Origin: Caulobacter sp. X
GTDB taxonomy: Bacteria > Pseudomonadota > Alphaproteobacteria > Caulobacterales > Caulobacteraceae
DNA: 64,000 nucleotides
Direction: 5' to 3'
Assembly: GCF_002742635.1 (NCBI RefSeq)
Contig: NZ_PEGF01000002.1
Span: forward strand, 248,001-312,000
Part shown: piece after piece, positions 8,419 to 17,484 of the stretch
How the letters are laid out: every line of letters begins with the position of its first letter
Position numbering within the stretch: position 1 is the stretch's first letter
Made by a program: the position numbers and the translations under genes
Notes under the pieces: generated by a model
What the model saw: only the letters and a program-made list of their open reading frames with translations
Told to the model about the DNA's origin: nothing
Databases searched by the model: none

Positions 8419-11246
8419 CTCATCCTCGCGGACAGGTACCGGCCCCAGTGATGGATCTCCATCGGCTGGTCCCGGCTTTCGCCATAGACGTATCGGCGGG
8501 CGTCGGTGAGGTTGACGCCCTCCAGGGAAAGCGTGGCGCGCGGGTTCACTCGCCATGAGGCCGCGCCGTCGAGCGATCCGAACGCCGCCGTGGTCGCGGG
8601 CGCGGTGATCGAACTGCCGATCGAGGTGAGGTAGGCGCCGCGCCAGTTGTAGCCGAGCCGCACCGAGCCGCGGCCCTTCTCGTAGAAAACGACGGCGCTC
8701 CAGCTGGAGCGCGACAGGCCCAGCAGCGCGTTGCGGATGACGCGATCGCCGGCGAAGTAGTTGGCCTGGCTGCGCACCAGCGTCGCCGCGCCCTGGACGC
8801 CGAGGCCGTCGAACGGCGCCGGCAGCTCCCGGAAAACTCGGCTGAAGGTCGCTTCCAGGCCCTGCAGCCGGGCTTCACCGCCATTGACGTTGGTCGAGAG
8901 CAGGATCTGACCGCGGCCCGGCGCCTCGATGAAGGTGTTCTGGGCGGTGATGTAGTTGTCCAGGCGTCGGTCGAACGCGGCCAGGCTGATCGCCCCGCCG
9001 CCTGGAAAGTAGGCCTCCAGCGAGACATCCGTCTGGGTCGCGAGAAACGGCGCGAGCTCGGGATTGCCGCCATTGGCGGTCGGCGTGTCGCGGGCCAGGG
9101 TGATGCGCGGCGCGCTGTCGATGACATTGGGTCGGCTGATCACGCGCGAGGCCGCCAAGCGCAGCAGGAGGTTGGCGCTCAGATCCACGCGCAGGTTCGC
9201 GCTGGGCAGCCAGTTTCCGTAGTCCTTGCGCCATTGGGCCGGCAGCGGATCGTCGCCGCTGGAGATCACGCCGACCGACGTCTGATGGGTGTCCGCGTAG
9301 CGAAGGCCGATGTCTCCGCTGACCGGCCGGCCCAGAAGGGCGGTCGCGAAATTGTAGCGCGCATAGGCCGAGCGGATCGCTTCGCGCACGACGAACGAAT
9401 TGCGTCGATCCGCGAGCGACGGCGACTGGGCCGCGATCGCTGGCGTGTAGAGCCGATCGTAGAAGACCTGGGTGTCTGGAGCCACCCACCGGCGCGGCAG
9501 GTCGGCGGAGGTCCCGCTCAGGAAATCATCAAAGGGCGTCAGACCGTAGGCCCGCGCGCCCAGACTGATCAGCGGGACGCCCACCAAGGCGTCCAGGTTC
9601 CAGTCGCGCCGGCGGTAGTCGCGCTTGCGGATGTGCGCCTCGACGCCGAACGAGAGCCCGCCCGCCGCCAGGTCTCGCCGCGCGTCCAGCCGGTAGAGCT
9701 GGTCGGTGTCGCGCGAGTCTTTCCAGGTGTAGTCGAAGGTCTGGCCGACGAAGCTGGCGGGGTCGGCGTAGTCGCGCGTGGTGCGCAGCGTCGGGCCGCC
9801 GCTCAGCCCGTGCCGAAAGTCGTATTCCAGCGGCGCGTAGAAGGCGACGCGCGCGCGGATCGTGCCGTGCCCGTCCGGGTGATAGCTGCGGGCCCGAGAG
9901 AAGGCGTAGTCGGCGTCGATCGTCCATCGGTCGCCGGTCCACTGTTCATGGACGCCCAGGGCGAACAGGTCATGCCGGTTCAGGCTGGTTTCCTGCGAGG
10001 CCATCCAGCGGACGTCCTCGATGACCCCGGCCTGCACGGTGTCGCCCTTGATCGCCTGGCTGCCCGCCACGAAGCGCGGATTGGAGATCGAGGCGTCGTC
10101 CGTATAAATATCCAGACCGTACTCCTGGTAATGGGCGTCCAGCCGCGTCGCCAGCAGATCGACATCCAGTCGCCAATGGGGCGATGGCCGCCACTGCAGG
10201 GTGAGGTCACCCGACGCCATGCGACGGTCCTCAAGCTCGATCGTCGGCCGCGTGCGGGTTGGGGTGTAGAGACCCGGTCCCAGCGTCGCGGCGAAGCGGT
10301 TCAGGTTCCAACCGATCTGATAGAGGCGGTCGTTGCGAATTCGCCGCCGCTCAACCACCCCGCCCGCCAGCAGGCCGAGGCGCCCGCTATCGTCCACCCA
10401 GCTCCATACGCCGGAGAGCGAGGGGTCGGTCTTGCCGGCCTGACCCTGCGACGCGCGCGCCGACACCACCGAGCGACGGCCGCGATCCAGCGGCTTGAAG
10501 GTCCTCACATCGATGTTGCCGCCCAATGCGCCTTCGGTCATGTCGGCGGTGGTGGTCTTGGCGACCTCGATCTGGTCGATGACGTCGGCGGGCAGCATCT
10601 CGAAGCGGAACTGGCGGCCGCGGAAGCCGCCGTTCTCCACGAGATCGTTCATGGCGATCGGGCGGCCGTTCAGCAGCACGTTTTGGAACTGAGGCCCCAA
10701 CCCCCGAACGCTGACATAGAGACCCACGCCCCGATGCCGCTCAAGACTGACGCCGGGCGCCAGTTGCAGCGCCTCCGCAGCGTTCGCGGCCGGCAGCCGC
10801 GCGATATCCTCGGCGCTGACCGCGTCCAGGCCGTAGCCCGCCGCGCGCTTGAGGGTCAGGGAGCGATCGAGGCTGGCGGCGTAGGCGGCGGTCACCGTGA
10901 CCGAGTCCAAGACGACATCGTCCGACGCGACCGACGGCGCCGACGCAGGCGGGACGACGGCGCTGGCGGGGGCTCGCTCGACCACGAAGACGCCGCGGCG
11001 GACTTCGCGCCCGACGGCGGGAGCGCTGGCGAGCAGGATCTCGATGGCCCGATGCGTGGAGACAAAGCGAGGCGTGGTCCGACCTGGGCGATCCTTCACC
11101 AGGTCCGGCGGGAACAGGATCACCACCTTCCGCTCGGCGGCGAGACGGTTGAGGCTGTCGGCGAGCGTGACCGGCGTCGCGAACGCCATGCCCGGAGCCA
11201 CAAGCGCGGCCGTCGCGAGCACGGGAAGAAAGGGACGGGAGGACAT
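8406..11246 (-). CDS. TonB-dependent transducer/receptor with STN signalling domain
   Basis: The product has 946 residues: signal peptide about 1-23, an STN domain at about 24-92 (LADSLNRLAAERKVVILFPPDLV and HRAIEILLASAPAVGRE), a Pro/Ala linker, a plug (YGLDAVSAEDIARLPAANAA, VRGLGPQFQNVLLNGRP), and a barrel ending in RMRWAF. The STN domain marks it as a FecA-type receptor that signals through the downstream FecR and sigma factor, whose genes overlap it. Receptor-first order (receptor, sigma, FecR) is less usual than fecI-fecR-fecA. It is a close paralogue of the STN-less receptor at 4094-6739, suggesting a sensor/transporter pair for related substrates. Confidence 0.93.
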   Translation of the reverse strand: MSSRPFLPVLATAALVAPGMAFATPVTLADSLNRLAAERKVVILFPPDLVKDRPGRTTPRFVSTHRAIEILLASAPAVGREVRRGVFVVERAPASAVVPPASAPSVASDDVVLDSVTVTAAYAASLDRSLTLKRAAGYGLDAVSAEDIARLPAANAAEALQLAPGVSLERHRGVGLYVSVRGLGPQFQNVLLNGRPIAMNDLVENGGFRGRQFRFEMLPADVIDQIEVAKTTTADMTEGALGGNIDVRTFKPLDRGRRSVVSARASQGQAGKTDPSLSGVWSWVDDSGRLGLLAGGVVERRRIRNDRLYQIGWNLNRFAATLGPGLYTPTRTRPTIELEDRRMASGDLTLQWRPSPHWRLDVDLLATRLDAHYQEYGLDIYTDDASISNPRFVAGSQAIKGDTVQAGVIEDVRWMASQETSLNRHDLFALGVHEQWTGDRWTIDADYAFSRARSYHPDGHGTIRARVAFYAPLEYDFRHGLSGGPTLRTTRDYADPASFVGQTFDYTWKDSRDTDQLYRLDARRDLAAGGLSFGVEAHIRKRDYRRRDWNLDALVGVPLISLGARAYGLTPFDDFLSGTSADLPRRWVAPDTQVFYDRLYTPAIAAQSPSLADRRNSFVVREAIRSAYARYNFATALLGRPVSGDIGLRYADTHQTSVGVISSGDDPLPAQWRKDYGNWLPSANLRVDLSANLLLRLAASRVISRPNVIDSAPRITLARDTPTANGGNPELAPFLATQTDVSLEAYFPGGGAISLAAFDRRLDNYITAQNTFIEAPGRGQILLSTNVNGGEARLQGLEATFSRVFRELPAPFDGLGVQGAATLVRSQANYFAGDRVIRNALLGLSRSSWSAVVFYEKGRGSVRLGYNWRGAYLTSIGSSITAPATTAAFGSLDGAASWRVNPRATLSLEGVNLTDARRYVYGESRDQPMEIHHWGRYLSARMRWAF

Positions 11247-11386
11247 GCCGGGTGAAGCGACTGGCGGCTCAAGGCCTAGCGCTCCTTATCGGCTCAGCAT
11301 GACACTTGGACGACAGCGGTCGGACGATGCGCGACGGGTCAGCGCCGCCAGCGCGGCGTCCGGCGATGCGGCGGCGGGCGGAGCGC

Positions 11387-13306
11387 CTATCGTGGAGAGA
11401 GGATCTGGCCCAAACGGTCCGGGGTCTCCGCGAGGCGCTTCAGGGCTGGGTACCTCGGCCCCAGGTGATAGGGGACCCGAACCAGGCGAACGCGGTCGCC
11501 CGCCTTGACGCTCAACGGTATCGGCGGCGCGCCCGGCTTCGCCGCGTCGACGATGGCCGCGTGCAGCGCCTTGGGGGAGTAGGGCTTTCCGGCGACCTTG
11601 ACGATCCGGGCGCCGGCGACGACGCCGGCCTGGAAGAGCGGTCCTCCCCAAAGCGCCTCCCTGATCGCGCCATCTAGGCCGATTTCCGCGCCCAGGGAGA
11701 AGGTCAGCAGGCTGGCCTCGGCGTCCTTCTCATAAGCGGCGACGTAAGCGGAGGGTCGCGCCTCGAAGACCAGCCGCCAGCCTGAGCGGGCCAGGCCGTC
11801 GAGCGGCGCGCGATCGTGAGCGTCGAGGCGGGCGTTCAGGAAGCTTGCCCAGTCGTAGGGTTCGACCGCGTTCAAGCCGTCGACGACATCCTCGAAGTCA
11901 TAGGTCGAAACGGTCATGTCGCCGTCGTCCACGCCGAAGAAGGCGCGGGCGAAATCGTCCAGCGACTTGGCCCCATGAGTCCGCTCGCGGATCAGGGTGT
12001 CGACCTCCAGCCACAGCAACTGGCCTTCCTCGTAGTAGTCGAGAGACCGCAACCAGCTAGTGGAGCCCGTCCCGCCGGCGGAGTTCATGATGTAGGCGTT
12101 GGTCGTGTCCCTAAGGCTGCGCCAGCTCCGTCCCGGCGTCGCCTGGGCGTTAGCGGCGATCAACGCCAGGCGCTGGCGCATCTGCTCGGGCGAATAGAGA
12201 CCCGACCGCGTCGCCAGCGTGTCGCCGTAGTACTCGGTCAGGCCCTCATAGACCCACAGCAGGCTGTTTCGCATGGGCGTGGCGTAGTCGGGCGTCCAGA
12301 GATCGGCCGGCCGCCGGTGCTTGCCGTTCCAGGCGTGAACATATTCATGAGCTAGGATGTCCCGCCCGCTAAACGCCGTGTCCCAGGCGGTGAAGTAGCC
12401 TGCGGAGTTGTAGCCGTTCTCGCTGGACCTCTGATGCTCGGCGCCCAGATAGCCCACCGTCGGGTTCAGGCTGAGCAGGAAGTCGTAGTGGTCGAAATTG
12501 CGCGCCCCACCGAACAGCTTGTCGGTCTGTTGGACGAGACGGCGATGGATCGCGACCTGGGCGGGGGTCGCCTTCAGATCCTTGGGATCGTCGGCGAACA
12601 CGTTCAGCCGGACCGGGCGCGCCGCTCCCGGATCGAGGTCGAAGCTGGCCTTGTGGCGCCCGGCATAGACCGGCGAGTCCATCAGGGTTTCAAAGCTAGT
12701 GGCCGAAAAGCGCGTGGTCGCGCCGGATGTCTCGGCGCCGTCCAGGGCGGTGGCCAGGCTCCAGCCCGAGGGAATGGTCAAGGACGGCCTGACCCGGATG
12801 CGACCCACCTCATAGCCGGCCGGATAGAGCGCCACGGCGGTCCATTTCAGCAGAACCAGATTCGGCGTCACCGCGATCCGCACGGGGCCGCCGGGCTGGG
12901 CCGTCGGTTGCTCCAGTCTGACGGTGAGAGACCGCACGCCCGCTGGAACGTCGACGTGAAAGGCGGTCATCTCGACCGGATCTCGCCGCCATTCCAGGCG
13001 ACGGCCGTCGTCGGCGGTGATCGTGAAGCCGCTCATCAGCACGATCTGGGCGCTGGGAGAGTGCTCGCCCGGGATCCATTTGGGCAGCGACAGCACCAGC
13101 GGGCCGGGGGTGACGGGGATCGTCTCGGCGACGCGGAACACCTGCCGCGTCGTGTCGCTGACGTCGACCTTCAGGTCGATGACGCCGGGATAGTCGATCG
13201 GACGCGCCGCCGGGATCGGCGGCGTGGGCGGCGCGGGCTTCGGCTCGGCCAGCGCCAGGGACGCCGACAGAGCCAGGCCGGCGGCCAAGAGGAGCTTCGG
13301 CGTCAT
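11387..13306 (-). CDS. Exported M61-family metallopeptidase with PDZ domain
   Basis: The product has 639 residues from the ATG at 13306, which has GGGAGGT 5-7 nt upstream and begins a clear signal peptide (about 1-19); the longer frame is spurious. It has the M61 (glycyl aminopeptidase) layout: an N-terminal beta domain (DLKVDVSDTTRQVFRV), a thermolysin-like domain with HEYVH at H320-E321-H324 and the downstream LLWVYEGLTEYYG supplying the third zinc ligand, and a C-terminal PDZ domain (GLDGAIREALWGGPLFQAGV). Family members release N-terminal Gly/Ala and related residues from peptides. It lies 59 bp downstream of the TBDR at 13366-16179 in the same direction, so it probably processes peptides imported by that receptor. 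Confidence 0.9.
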   Translation of the reverse strand: MTPKLLLAAGLALSASLALAEPKPAPPTPPIPAARPIDYPGVIDLKVDVSDTTRQVFRVAETIPVTPGPLVLSLPKWIPGEHSPSAQIVLMSGFTITADDGRRLEWRRDPVEMTAFHVDVPAGVRSLTVRLEQPTAQPGGPVRIAVTPNLVLLKWTAVALYPAGYEVGRIRVRPSLTIPSGWSLATALDGAETSGATTRFSATSFETLMDSPVYAGRHKASFDLDPGAARPVRLNVFADDPKDLKATPAQVAIHRRLVQQTDKLFGGARNFDHYDFLLSLNPTVGYLGAEHQRSSENGYNSAGYFTAWDTAFSGRDILAHEYVHAWNGKHRRPADLWTPDYATPMRNSLLWVYEGLTEYYGDTLATRSGLYSPEQMRQRLALIAANAQATPGRSWRSLRDTTNAYIMNSAGGTGSTSWLRSLDYYEEGQLLWLEVDTLIRERTHGAKSLDDFARAFFGVDDGDMTVSTYDFEDVVDGLNAVEPYDWASFLNARLDAHDRAPLDGLARSGWRLVFEARPSAYVAAYEKDAEASLLTFSLGAEIGLDGAIREALWGGPLFQAGVVAGARIVKVAGKPYSPKALHAAIVDAAKPGAPPIPLSVKAGDRVRLVRVPYHLGPRYPALKRLAETPDRLGQILSPR

Positions 13307-13329
13307 GCATACCTCCCGCGCGAAAGGCC

Positions 13330-13355
13330 GGAGCGGCCGTCTGTTCGACCGCTCC
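13330..13355 (-). terminator. Small hairpin between TBDR and M61 gene
   Basis: A 7-bp inverted repeat (GGAGCGG / CCGCTCC, 12-nt loop) lies in the 59-bp gap. There is no T-run, so it may only partly reduce readthrough from the TBDR into the peptidase gene. Confidence 0.3.
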
Positions 13356-13365
13356 GAGTCTAGCC

Positions 13366-16179
13366 TCACAGGCCGCTGGCGCCGCCGAACTTGTGGGTCA
13401 GCTGCAGGTAGTAGCTGCGTCCGGTCGCCGAGAACCAAGAGGTGTCATAGTACGGATAGCCCGAATAGGTCGGGTCGCGCGGCGGATCCTTGTCCAGCAG
13501 GTTGTCCACGGCCAGGCTCACGCGGGTGCGGTCGTTGATCTCGTACTGGACCGTGCCGTTGAGCATGTAGGTCGCCTTGGTCCAACCGTCCTCGTTGTAG
13601 TTCGGGACGCGGCTCATGCGTTGCCCATGCACCCCGACGCTGAGGTCGCCCAGCCGCCAGTTGATCGACGCGCTGGTCTTGGTGCGCGGGATGTCATAGC
13701 CGCTGTCGTAGGCCAGCTGGTTTTCGATGGGGTCTCCCGGATATTGCCGGCTGGTGTGGTTGTGCACCCAGGTGTGGGCGACGGTGAAATCGAACACGCC
13801 CAGCGCGCTGGTCGGCCAGCGATAATGGGCCGCGACGTCGATGCCGGTGGTGCGCTCGGTGGCCACATTGATCGGATTGATCGTGACGCTGCTGATCGCG
13901 CCCGGATTGATCGCGGCGGTGAGCGGGTTGCGCTTCACCCGCGCCAGGGCGTCGACGCAGGTCGGCGAGGCGGCGCTGACGGCGGTTCCCGCGGACGTCT
14001 TGCCGATCCGGCAATCGGCCTCCTGGCGCAGGACGCTGTCCAGGCTCATGTCCAGCACGGCGTTGTCCAGCTGGACGCGGAAATAGTCCACCGAGATGTC
14101 GAAGTTGCGGACCGGCGACCAGACCGCGCCGTAGTTGAACGATTTCGACGTCTCCGGCTTCAGCTTGGCGTTGCCCAGCCGGACCTTGACCAGGCCCTCG
14201 TCGGCATAGCTGCAGTCGCCGATATCCTCGCCGGGCTCCTCCGTCCGGCAGCGGTAGTAGTCGGTGCCCGAGGGGTGGCTGATGCCCTCCTTGGCGAACA
14301 CGTAGTGCAGGTCGGGCGCGCGGAAGCCGGTGCCATAGGCGGCGCGCAGCAGCAGGGTCTTCACCGGGCGCCACTCGACGCCGCCGTTGTAGGTGAACTT
14401 GTCGATCGTGTTGCCGCCGTACTTGTAGCTGTCGTAGCGGCCAGCTGTTGAGAGCTCGACGCTGCTCAGCAGCGGGGCGCGGAACTCGTAGCCGGCGCCC
14501 CAGTGGTCGCGCGAGCCCGAGCCGTCGGCGTCGCGCAGGCCGTAGTAGTAGTTCACGGTCGCCAGCGGATCGAGGCCCAGCTTGTAGCTCTGGTGACCGT
14601 ATTCGGCGACCGCCGCGAAGCCGACCGGGCCCGCGGGCAGACGGAAGAGTTCCGCCTGGTTGATCTGGAACGACACGCCCTGCTGGCGCGCGACCGGCTT
14701 GTAGGTCGTGCGCGCGGTGATCGAGTCGTATTCGGCCGTGGTCAGGGGGCGATAGAGCCGCGCCGGATCGGCGTTGAAGATCGGATAGCCGCTGTCGGCG
14801 TCCACGCCCAGCTGTGGGCCCAGGAAGAGGGCGGTGGCCTTTGAGGTCACCACCTTGGGCCAGCTGATCGACGAGCGGTACTGACTGAAATTGTAGAAGG
14901 CTTCGTAGTCCCAGCCGCCGCCCAGCGAGCCCTTGACGCCCGGCGTGACGCTGAAGGTCTTGGAGACGTTCTTGATGTAGCCCTTGTTCAGCCCGCCCAT
15001 CTCCTCGGGCGTGAAGTTGCGGTGCCAGAGATCCAGTCCGCCGATGAACTGGTTGTAGAAGATCCCGTCCTCGCTGCCATTGGCGTCCTGGTACTCCCAG
15101 TTCAGGACGTCCTGGAACTGCCGCGTGCGGCTGTAGCCCGCCGAGATGTCGGCGAAAAACGAGAGGTTGTCGCGCGGCGCGTAGTTCAGCGAAGCGACGA
15201 CGTTGGCGCTCTTGCGCTCGCTGACGATCGTGCCGTAGCCGATCGAGCTGTAGCTGCCGCAGTAGTAGCCGGGGCCATAGTCGTCGAGATCGGCGTCATA
15301 GGCGCCCCAACCCGGGCGGCTGGCGTACTCGATCGACCCGCCGTTCAGCTTCGAGAGCGCCTTGCAGGTGCTCGCGCCCGGATCGATGTAGACCTCCTCG
15401 GACGGATCCATCCGCAGGAAGTCGCGGCGCGCGATGGCGGTGCGGCTGCTGGGGCTGTCCTTGGTGCTGTCCTGGATATCGCGGTCATAGGCCCAGATCG
15501 GGCGCTGATTGACGAACTCGCCGCCGATCACCAGGTCGAAGTCGCCCTTGGAATAGCCGCTCGAGACATTGATCCGCTGGCTGGCGCCGCCGCCGTGTTC
15601 GTACCCGCCGAACGTTGCGTCGACGGTCGTCCCGTCGACCTTTTTCTTCAGGTTGAAGTTCACGACGCCCGAGATGGCGTCCGAGCCGTAGACGGCCGAG
15701 GCGCTGCCGCTCAGCACCTCAATGCGGTCGATCATGCCCAGCGGAATCGACGAGGTGTCGGTGAAGGCGCTCTTGCCGTTGTAGGGCAGGGGAAAATCGG
15801 CGATGCGGCGACCGTTGACCAGGACCAGGGTGTGGTTGGGGCCCAGGCCGCGCAGGTCGACCTGCTGGGCGCCGGGAGTCCAGTCCATGCCGCTGGACGA
15901 TTGCTGGGTCTGGGTCTCGCCGCCGTTCTGGGTCAGCGAGCGCATCACGTCCGGAACGCTGTTGAAGCCGGAGGCCCTGATGCTGTCGCTCGTGATCACC
16001 GTGACCGGGGCCGGACCTTCGGTGGCGGCGCGAGGGATGCGAGAGCCGGTGATCACCAGCGCCTCGACGGCGTTTTCGCCAGAGCCGGACGCCGGCGTCG
16101 TCTGCGCGACCGCCTGGCTGACCATCAGAAGACCGGCTGCGCCAGCCAGTGCGCTCGCTCCAAGAAGATGAGCCTTCAT
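13366..16179 (-). CDS. TonB-dependent receptor of the peptide-scavenging locus
   Basis: The product has 937 residues from the ATG at 16179, which is preceded by AGGGGGA at good spacing and starts a signal peptide (about 1-25, AVAQ); about 490 upstream in-frame codons are a shadow of the divergent peptidase gene. TonB box is near VEALVITGSRIPR; the plug has VDLRGLGPNHTLVLVNGRR and IEVLSGSASAVYGSDAISGV. There is no STN domain. The C-terminus is THKFGGASGL, so the normal terminal aromatic is followed by six extra residues, unusual for this family. It is divergent from the cyanophycinase-like gene and upstream of the M61 peptidase, suggesting import of oligopeptides or their polymers. Substrate is inferred. 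Confidence 0.92.
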   Translation of the reverse strand: MKAHLLGASALAGAAGLLMVSQAVAQTTPASGSGENAVEALVITGSRIPRAATEGPAPVTVITSDSIRASGFNSVPDVMRSLTQNGGETQTQQSSSGMDWTPGAQQVDLRGLGPNHTLVLVNGRRIADFPLPYNGKSAFTDTSSIPLGMIDRIEVLSGSASAVYGSDAISGVVNFNLKKKVDGTTVDATFGGYEHGGGASQRINVSSGYSKGDFDLVIGGEFVNQRPIWAYDRDIQDSTKDSPSSRTAIARRDFLRMDPSEEVYIDPGASTCKALSKLNGGSIEYASRPGWGAYDADLDDYGPGYYCGSYSSIGYGTIVSERKSANVVASLNYAPRDNLSFFADISAGYSRTRQFQDVLNWEYQDANGSEDGIFYNQFIGGLDLWHRNFTPEEMGGLNKGYIKNVSKTFSVTPGVKGSLGGGWDYEAFYNFSQYRSSISWPKVVTSKATALFLGPQLGVDADSGYPIFNADPARLYRPLTTAEYDSITARTTYKPVARQQGVSFQINQAELFRLPAGPVGFAAVAEYGHQSYKLGLDPLATVNYYYGLRDADGSGSRDHWGAGYEFRAPLLSSVELSTAGRYDSYKYGGNTIDKFTYNGGVEWRPVKTLLLRAAYGTGFRAPDLHYVFAKEGISHPSGTDYYRCRTEEPGEDIGDCSYADEGLVKVRLGNAKLKPETSKSFNYGAVWSPVRNFDISVDYFRVQLDNAVLDMSLDSVLRQEADCRIGKTSAGTAVSAASPTCVDALARVKRNPLTAAINPGAISSVTINPINVATERTTGIDVAAHYRWPTSALGVFDFTVAHTWVHNHTSRQYPGDPIENQLAYDSGYDIPRTKTSASINWRLGDLSVGVHGQRMSRVPNYNEDGWTKATYMLNGTVQYEINDRTRVSLAVDNLLDKDPPRDPTYSGYPYYDTSWFSATGRSYYLQLTHKFGGASGL

Positions 16180-16290
16180 CACGTCCCCCTCTGTTGGCGC
16201 CGACGATCCTGTCCTGGGCGCTCGGAACCTCGGTACTGGTCGAGATCGAGCCCATTTGGATCGCGGCTTTTTCAGATTGGAAGCCGGAAA

Positions 16291-16303
16291 TGACAGATTG
16301 TCA
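16291..16303. promoter_or_regulatory. Candidate operator dyad in the divergent TBDR/peptidase region
   Basis: TGACA-GAT-TGTCA lies in an AT-rich patch between the divergent TBDR (13366-16179) and the S51 peptidase. Lrp/AsnC genes lie nearby and this class binds AT-centred dyads, so an Lrp-type operator is plausible. Confidence 0.35.
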
Positions 16304-16382
16304 AAATTTATGGACACATTGCATTTGGCGTGCAGCCATTTGAAACTCGCGCCTCGATGCTGGGCGATATGGCTTTGTTGGG

Positions 16383-16407
16383 CGCGAGGGACGTTATGCG
16401 CCTCGCG
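16383..16407. promoter_or_regulatory. Candidate operator dyad upstream of the S51 peptidase
   Basis: CGCGAGG and CCTCGCG form exact 7-bp inverted arms around an 11-nt spacer, ending 45 bp before the peptidase start and just upstream of a GCTAGGCT promoter-like element (16423-16430). A transcription factor site is likely, though a transcript hairpin is an alternative. Confidence 0.4.
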
Positions 16408-16422
16408 AAACATCGCCCGGCG

Positions 16423-16430
16423 GCTAGGCT
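16423..16430 (+). promoter_or_regulatory. Possible Caulobacter housekeeping -10 element
   Basis: GCTAGGCT resembles the Caulobacter sigma-73 -10 consensus (GCTANAWC) and sits 22 nt before the S51 peptidase start. No convincing -35 is seen at normal spacing. Confidence 0.25.
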
Positions 16431-16452
16431 CGGCATGAATGGAGGAAGCCCG

Positions 16453-17484
16453 ATGGTTCGATTTGCGTCCGCTGCGGCCATGGCCGCGCTGCTGCTCAGC
16501 GCAAGCGTCGCGCGGGCCGATGCGTCGGCGGGCCCCGACGCCGTTGGACCCGGCTACGAGTACTATGCGATCGGCGACGTCAACGCCCCGACGCCGGGCA
16601 AGACCGGACCGCTGCTGGGCCTGTTCGGAGGCGGCGACTGGCCGGTCGAGGCGTTCCGGACCTTCGTCAAGCAGTCCGGCGGCGGCCACATCGTCGTGCT
16701 GCGCGCCCGTGGCGGTCGCGAACTCCAGGACGAGATCTACAAGGACGTCGGCGGCGCGGTCTCGGTCGAGACCCTGGTGATCCACAACGAGGACGCGGGC
16801 GAGGATCCCAAGCTGCTGGCTGTCATCGCCCACGCCGACGGCATCTTTTTCGGCGGCGGCGACCAGAGCAACTATGTGCGCGCCTGGAAGGGCACGGCCC
16901 TGAACAAGGCGTTGGACGCCCACGTCAAGGCGGGCAAGCCGATCGGCGGCACCAGCGCCGGCCTCGCGGTCCTGGGCGGCTATGTCTATGGCTGCCTGGA
17001 CTCGATCAGCCTGACCTCGCCGGACGCGCTGAAGAACCCGACCGGGCCCAGCGTGACGCTGGTGCGCGATTTCCTGCATCTGCCGTACCTGTCCAAGGTC
17101 ATCACCGACACCCACTTCGACAAGCGTGATCGGCAAGGGCGTCTGGTGACCTTCGTCGGACGTCTGGTCCAGGAGGAGAACGATACGGCGATCACGGGCC
17201 TCGGGGTCGACGAGGCCGGGGCTATGCTGATCGACGCCCAGGGGATCGGCCGCTACTACGGCCCAGGCCATGCGTGGCTCGTGCGTCCGTTGAAAAAGCC
17301 GGCCACCATTGTCGCCGGCCAGCCTCTGACCTACGCCTCGTTTCCGATCGTGGGGCTGGGCCCCAAGAGCACCCTCGATTTCAAGACCTTCAAGGTCGAC
17401 AATCCCGATTTCACGATCACCGCGCGGGTCGACAAGGGCGTGCTGATCCGCAGCGACCGCCAGGGCGAGCCCCATGCGCGTTAG
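16453..17484 (+). CDS. Exported cyanophycinase-like peptidase (S51 family)
   Basis: The product has 343 residues from the ATG at 16453, set by GGAGG 7 nt upstream and by the signal peptide it opens (about 1-23, ARA); an in-frame ATG at 16435 lacks a site. The S51 fold is shown by GPLLGLFGGGDW, DGIFFGGGDQSNYVRAW and the nucleophile elbow GGTSAGLAV (Ser168), followed by DTHFDKRDRQGRL, typical of cyanophycinases (serine exopeptidases that cut multi-L-Arg-poly-L-Asp to beta-Asp-Arg). Export to the periplasm resembles extracellular bacterial CphE rather than cytosolic CphB. Its end overlaps the isoaspartyl peptidase start by 11 bp, so products are probably passed on. A related beta-aspartyl peptide substrate is possible. 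Confidence 0.85.
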   Translation: MVRFASAAAMAALLLSASVARADASAGPDAVGPGYEYYAIGDVNAPTPGKTGPLLGLFGGGDWPVEAFRTFVKQSGGGHIVVLRARGGRELQDEIYKDVGGAVSVETLVIHNEDAGEDPKLLAVIAHADGIFFGGGDQSNYVRAWKGTALNKALDAHVKAGKPIGGTSAGLAVLGGYVYGCLDSISLTSPDALKNPTGPSVTLVRDFLHLPYLSKVITDTHFDKRDRQGRLVTFVGRLVQEENDTAITGLGVDEAGAMLIDAQGIGRYYGPGHAWLVRPLKKPATIVAGQPLTYASFPIVGLGPKSTLDFKTFKVDNPDFTITARVDKGVLIRSDRQGEPHAR

